Positions 5,093-7,903 of a stretch of 7,903 bases of DNA are shown one piece after another; the first letter of the stretch is position 1; each line of letters begins with the position of its first letter. The notes under the pieces are model-generated. The model saw only the letters and a list, made by a program, of their open reading frames with translations, did no database searches and was not told the DNA's origin. This DNA is from Gammaproteobacteria bacterium (GTDB lineage: Bacteria; Pseudomonadota; Gammaproteobacteria; GCA-002705445; GCA-002716945). Made by a program: the position numbers and the translations under genes. The DNA is taken from NCBI GenBank assembly GCA_002701705.1, contig NZWU01000034.1, forward strand, positions 6,124 to 14,026, read 5' to 3'.

Positions 5093-6595
5093 ATGAAAAT
5101 TGCACGAACTACTTTAATTATATTATGTGTTGTCTTTTTTACAAGCTGTAGTCAACCTATTAGTTACAAACGTACACAGGCACTTTTAGATTATGATGGT
5201 TCAGGTTGTAAAACCTCTAATTTACAAAAGAAAAATTATAAAAATATTTGGCTAAATCTTCGCGATGGGTTCTGTTTAGATATTGTTTATTCGTCAAGAG
5301 TTGAAAGAGAAATAAAATGGTTTGTAAATAACAAAGATTTTTTATATAGATCAATTTCAAGAGCTGAGCCATTTCTTTATCATATTGTTCAAAGGCTACA
5401 AAAAAATAACCTTCCCTTAGAATTAGCTTTATTGCCAATTATTGAAAGCGGTTATCAACCATACGCATACTCACCATCAAGTGCTGCTGGAATATGGCAA
5501 TTTATACCTGCAACTGCAAAGGAGTATGGTCTATCAAGAAATTGGTGGTATGACGGTCGTAGAGACATTATAGAATCTACAGATGCGGCAATACATTTCC
5601 TATCTGATATGCATAGGCATTTTCGCGGTGATTGGTTTCTGGCGATAGCATCATACAATACCGGAGCTGGGAAAGTTGGTAGAGCCATTAAAAAATCTAA
5701 TACATTTACTGGTTCGGCAAATTTTTGGGACCTAGACCTACCGCGTGAAACTGAAATATATGTTCCTAAATTAATTGCATTAAGAGATATCATTCTTGAT
5801 CCTTCATCATACGGAATAACATTACCTCCAATAAAAAATAAACCTATGACGTCATTTGCTAGAATTCAATACCCAATAGATTTTTATACACTTTCGATTC
5901 TAACCAACGTAAGTCAGGATAAATTATATAACTTAAATCCTGGTTTTAGTACATGGTTATTGCTTCCAGAAATGCAAAATAAAATTATCTTACCAAAGGG
6001 TAAAAATAAGAACTTCTTTAAAAAGTATAAAGAGATAACTAAACATATTTTTACACAAAAAATGCACTTAATTACAAAAGGTGATAGTCTTTACTCAATT
6101 TCAAGATTATATAACGTTTCAATTAAATCATTAATGAAGTTAAATAATTTGAAGTCAGATTTAATAATTGCTGGAAAAAAACTTAAACTACCTATAGACA
6201 CAACTAAGCCTGATGTTGAATACATAACAGTAAATTCAAAAAAATACTTTATTTCAAATAAATCCTTCACATACAAACACACTATCAAGCGCTATGATAA
6301 CTGGTATAAAATTGCAAAATTTTACAACGTAAGACTAAGTAAACTTCTAAGATGGAATAACGCAACTAAGAAAACAAAACTTAAAGTAGGTCAACAAATT
6401 AAGATTATAATGAAGACTCCCATACTCTCACCAACAAAAAAAATAAAATTAAGGTATGTAGTAAATTCAGGTGATACCGCTGTCATGCTATCTAATGGGT
6501 TTGGTATAGAAAAAAAAGATCTAGTAAAAACTAATTCATTAAAAAACTCTAGATATCTTACTGCTGGAAAAAGTTTATTAATACCAATTAAATAG
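5093..6595 (+). CDS. mltD: Membrane-bound lytic murein transglycosylase D, LysM-containing lipoprotein
   Basis: Cleaves the MurNAc-GlcNAc bond of peptidoglycan to anhydro-muropeptides at the periplasmic face of the envelope. The 500-residue protein starts with a short lipoprotein signal peptide (1-18) ending FFTSC, with C19 as the likely lipidated residue. The transglycosylase domain (about 85-235) has the catalytic glutamate E118 in LPIIESGYQP, then AAGIWQFIPATAKEYGL (131-147) and ASYNTGAGKV (186-195). Three LysM repeats follow (about 323-367, 394-438 and 453-500), the last running to the stop. I chose the ATG at 5093 because it puts the signal peptide at the N-terminus; the longer reading frame from 4976 would run antisense through the methyltransferase start. 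No Shine-Dalgarno sequence precedes it. Two extra cysteines, C39 and C61, lie between the lipobox and the catalytic domain. It converges on cysM with 11 nt between. Confidence 0.94.
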   Translation: MKIARTTLIILCVVFFTSCSQPISYKRTQALLDYDGSGCKTSNLQKKNYKNIWLNLRDGFCLDIVYSSRVEREIKWFVNNKDFLYRSISRAEPFLYHIVQRLQKNNLPLELALLPIIESGYQPYAYSPSSAAGIWQFIPATAKEYGLSRNWWYDGRRDIIESTDAAIHFLSDMHRHFRGDWFLAIASYNTGAGKVGRAIKKSNTFTGSANFWDLDLPRETEIYVPKLIALRDIILDPSSYGITLPPIKNKPMTSFARIQYPIDFYTLSILTNVSQDKLYNLNPGFSTWLLLPEMQNKIILPKGKNKNFFKKYKEITKHIFTQKMHLITKGDSLYSISRLYNVSIKSLMKLNNLKSDLIIAGKKLKLPIDTTKPDVEYITVNSKKYFISNKSFTYKHTIKRYDNWYKIAKFYNVRLSKLLRWNNATKKTKLKVGQQIKIIMKTPILSPTKKIKLRYVVNSGDTAVMLSNGFGIEKKDLVKTNSLKNSRYLTAGKSLLIPIK

Positions 6596-6606
6596 TAATT
6601 CCTTAC

Positions 6607-7488
6607 TTATGTAGCCGATATTTTTGATAAGTATCTATCTCCTCTGTCACATATAATGGTCACAATACATGCGTTTTCAATTTTGTTTGCGATCTGTCTT
6701 GCAATAAATATATTTGCTCCTGAAGATATTCCGCAGAAAAGTCCAGATTCTTTTGTGAGTTGTATGGTAGTTTTTTCTGCATCTTCCTGGCTAATATCAA
6801 TAATTTCATCAACTATCGCATTTTTAAAAATTGGAGGAAGATAACCTTCCTTCCAACGTCTGATACCAGGGATTCGTGCGCCATCTTTAGGTTGGACACC
6901 AATTATTTTAATATCCTCACTTTTCTCTTTTAAAAAAAGAGATACTCCCGTAATTGTACCGGTTGTTCCCATTGCTGATACAAAGTGAGTGATTTTGCCA
7001 TCTGTTTGTTTCCAAATTTCTGGACCAGTAGTATCAAAATGCGAAAAATAGTTTGATGGGTTTGAAAATTGATCCAATACTATTCCTTCATTATTATCAC
7101 GCATTTTGTTAGCTAAATCTCTAGCTCCCTCCATATCTTTTTCTTTATCAACTAAAATTACTTTTGACCCATATACTTTCATAGTCTTTATTCGTTCATC
7201 AGAAGCTGTTTCAGGCATGATGATAATCATTTTATAACCCTTAATAGCAGCAGCCATTGATAAAGCTATGCCAGTATTTCCACTAGTTGCTTCAATAAGA
7301 GTATCCCCTTTTTTTATAGTTCCATTTTTCTCAGCATCAGAAATCATTCTCATTGCAGGACGATCTTTCACCGAACCACCTGGATTATTTCCCTCTAATT
7401 TAGCAAAGATGTTATTTTTATTATTGGGTGAGGAAATTTCAACTAACGGTGTGTTTCCAACTAAGTCTTCTATTGTTTTAAAACTCAT
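6607..7488 (-). CDS. cysM: Cysteine synthase B (O-acetylserine sulfhydrylase CysM)
   Basis: PLP enzyme making cysteine from O-acetylserine and sulfide; the CysM type can also accept thiosulfate. The 293-residue protein opens with LVGNTPLVEI (9-18). PLP lysine K41 lies in KLEGNNPGGSVKDRPA (30-45), and the substrate loop TSGNTGIAL spans 68-76. The phosphate-binding GTTGTITG follows mid-protein, and IICDRGDRYLS stands near the C-terminus. KLEGNNP-x-GSVKDR, THFVSAMGTTGTITG and PGIRRW are typical of CysM rather than CysK. It lacks the final dozen or so residues of E. coli CysM. The gene begins 2 nt after the acpS stop without its own Shine-Dalgarno sequence, so coupling is likely; an acpS-cysM neighbourhood is known from pseudomonads. 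The assignment is firm, the thiosulfate activity inferred. Confidence 0.95.
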   Translation of the reverse strand: MSFKTIEDLVGNTPLVEISSPNNKNNIFAKLEGNNPGGSVKDRPAMRMISDAEKNGTIKKGDTLIEATSGNTGIALSMAAAIKGYKMIIIMPETASDERIKTMKVYGSKVILVDKEKDMEGARDLANKMRDNNEGIVLDQFSNPSNYFSHFDTTGPEIWKQTDGKITHFVSAMGTTGTITGVSLFLKEKSEDIKIIGVQPKDGARIPGIRRWKEGYLPPIFKNAIVDEIIDISQEDAEKTTIQLTKESGLFCGISSGANIFIARQIANKIENACIVTIICDRGDRYLSKISAT

Positions 7489-7490
7489 AA

Positions 7491-7868
7491 CTATTCAATT
7501 ATTACGACAGCTGCAGTTAGTTCATCTGTGTCTGTTAGTGATAAATAAACAGTCTTTGCACTTACCCTAGTCAAAAACTTTGAAAGATTACTATCAACCA
7601 AAAAAATTGGTTTACCAAATTTATCATGCCTGATAGTTAAATATGATGGATAAAGGCCATCTCGATATAATCCTGTTCCTATTGCTTTTGAGAAAGCTTC
7701 TTTGGATGCAAAACGTTTAGACAAAAAAGTTACAGGAGAATCAGCGTTGTGGTATTGAGTTAACTCTTCTTTAGACAGTATTTTTTGCGCAAAAGATTCC
7801 TTATGTTTCTTATATAGAAGCTCAATTCTACTATTTTTTACTAAATCTATTCCAATGCCTTTAATCAC
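7491..7868 (-). CDS. acpS: Holo-[acyl-carrier-protein] synthase AcpS
   Basis: Transfers 4'-phosphopantetheine from CoA to the serine of acyl carrier protein, activating it for fatty-acid synthesis. The 125-residue protein has both magnesium-binding acidic residues: D8 in GIGIDLV and E57 in KRFASKEAFSKAIGTG (51-66). HDKFGKP (80-86) and the closing SLTDTDELTAAVVIIE are also present. Position 11 is lysine where most family members have glutamate (GIGxDIVE). The start codon is GTG at 7868-7866; no in-frame ATG lies near, and this start puts the first strand at the N-terminus. It overlaps the stop of the upstream gene by 8 nt, with a weak GAGAAG ribosome site just before. The pdxJ-acpS pairing is common in gammaproteobacteria and fits the upstream tail. 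Confidence 0.96.
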   Translation of the reverse strand: MIKGIGIDLVKNSRIELLYKKHKESFAQKILSKEELTQYHNADSPVTFLSKRFASKEAFSKAIGTGLYRDGLYPSYLTIRHDKFGKPIFLVDSNLSKFLTRVSAKTVYLSLTDTDELTAAVVIIE

Positions 7869-7903
7869 AACTTCTCATTATACTTATCATTTGACGAATT
7901 GCA
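7861..7903 (-). CDS. pdxJ: C-terminal tail of a probable pyridoxine 5'-phosphate synthase (partial)
   Basis: Only the last 13 codons lie inside the window: AIRQMISIMRSCD, then TAA at 7863-7861. The pattern A-x-R-x-M-x-x-x-M resembles the final helix of PdxJ, which makes pyridoxine 5'-phosphate for vitamin B6, and pdxJ is the usual gene before acpS. It overlaps acpS by 8 nt (GTGATTAA). Another frame (ending NEKL, TGA at 7867-7865) is also open, so the choice rests on neighbourhood and a short resemblance. The upstream part is cut by the window edge. Confidence 0.42.
   Translation of the reverse strand, partial: AIRQMISIMRSCD

Noticed and set aside
5071..5151. 26-codon ORF starting just before mltD and overlapping its signal-peptide region
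   Set aside because: It has no proper ribosome site spacing and no recognisable features. A leader-peptide role cannot be supported from one sequence.
6604..6633. Inverted repeat TACTTAT/ATAAGTA near the mltD/cysM junction
   Set aside because: A 7-bp stem with a 16-nt loop and no T-run in the right place; too weak to call a terminator.
1..7903. Mobile element, CRISPR array, tRNA/rRNA or defence system
   Set aside because: The window is almost fully covered by housekeeping genes; I found no transposase, repeat-spacer pattern, cloverleaf or toxin-like novelty beyond ratA/rnfH family names.

Overview
The window is a compact, strongly AT-rich stretch (about 30% G+C by eye) carrying eleven nearly touching genes and, at the right edge, the tail of a probable twelfth. 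The gene set and its neighbourhoods point to a gammaproteobacterium: fur/rnfH/ratA/smpB, a methyltransferase-rnhA-dnaQ operon next to mltD, and (pdxJ)-acpS-cysM are clusters known from Pseudomonas-like and enteric genomes. The low G+C, very short spacers, missing cluster members and sodium-coupled transporter suggest a small-genome, possibly marine lineage. The sequence alone does not fix the genus.

Left block (39-2730, minus strand): a neurotransmitter:sodium symporter-family transporter, ratA, rnfH and fur run head to tail. The transporter and ratA are 5 nt apart, ratA and rnfH overlap by 8 nt, and fur follows 46 nt later with its own candidate promoter. smpB (2745-3194) diverges from the transporter. 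In related genomes bamE lies between rnfH and fur; it is absent here.

Middle block (3197-6595): smpB meets dnaQ tail to tail across a 2-nt gap spanned by an AT-only hairpin. A tight minus-strand operon (methyltransferase, rnhA, dnaQ; ATGA overlap, then a 1-nt gap) diverges from mltD, which encodes a three-LysM murein transglycosylase lipoprotein. gloB, usually found between the methyltransferase and mltD, is absent.

Right block (6607-7903, minus strand): cysM and acpS form an operon (2-nt gap). acpS starts with GTG and overlaps the end of an upstream gene whose visible tail resembles pdxJ.

Nearly everything is housekeeping: iron regulation, ribosome rescue, replication proofreading and R-loop removal, cell-wall turnover, cysteine synthesis and acyl-carrier-protein activation. 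I see no mobile element, CRISPR array, tRNA, rRNA or clearly novel multi-gene system, and no gene-free stretch above 300 bases. The point most worth checking is the transporter start. Its ATG at 2730 sits on a consensus -10 box, while the only strong Shine-Dalgarno sequence in the window lies 6 nt before an in-frame ATA codon, 17 codons downstream.
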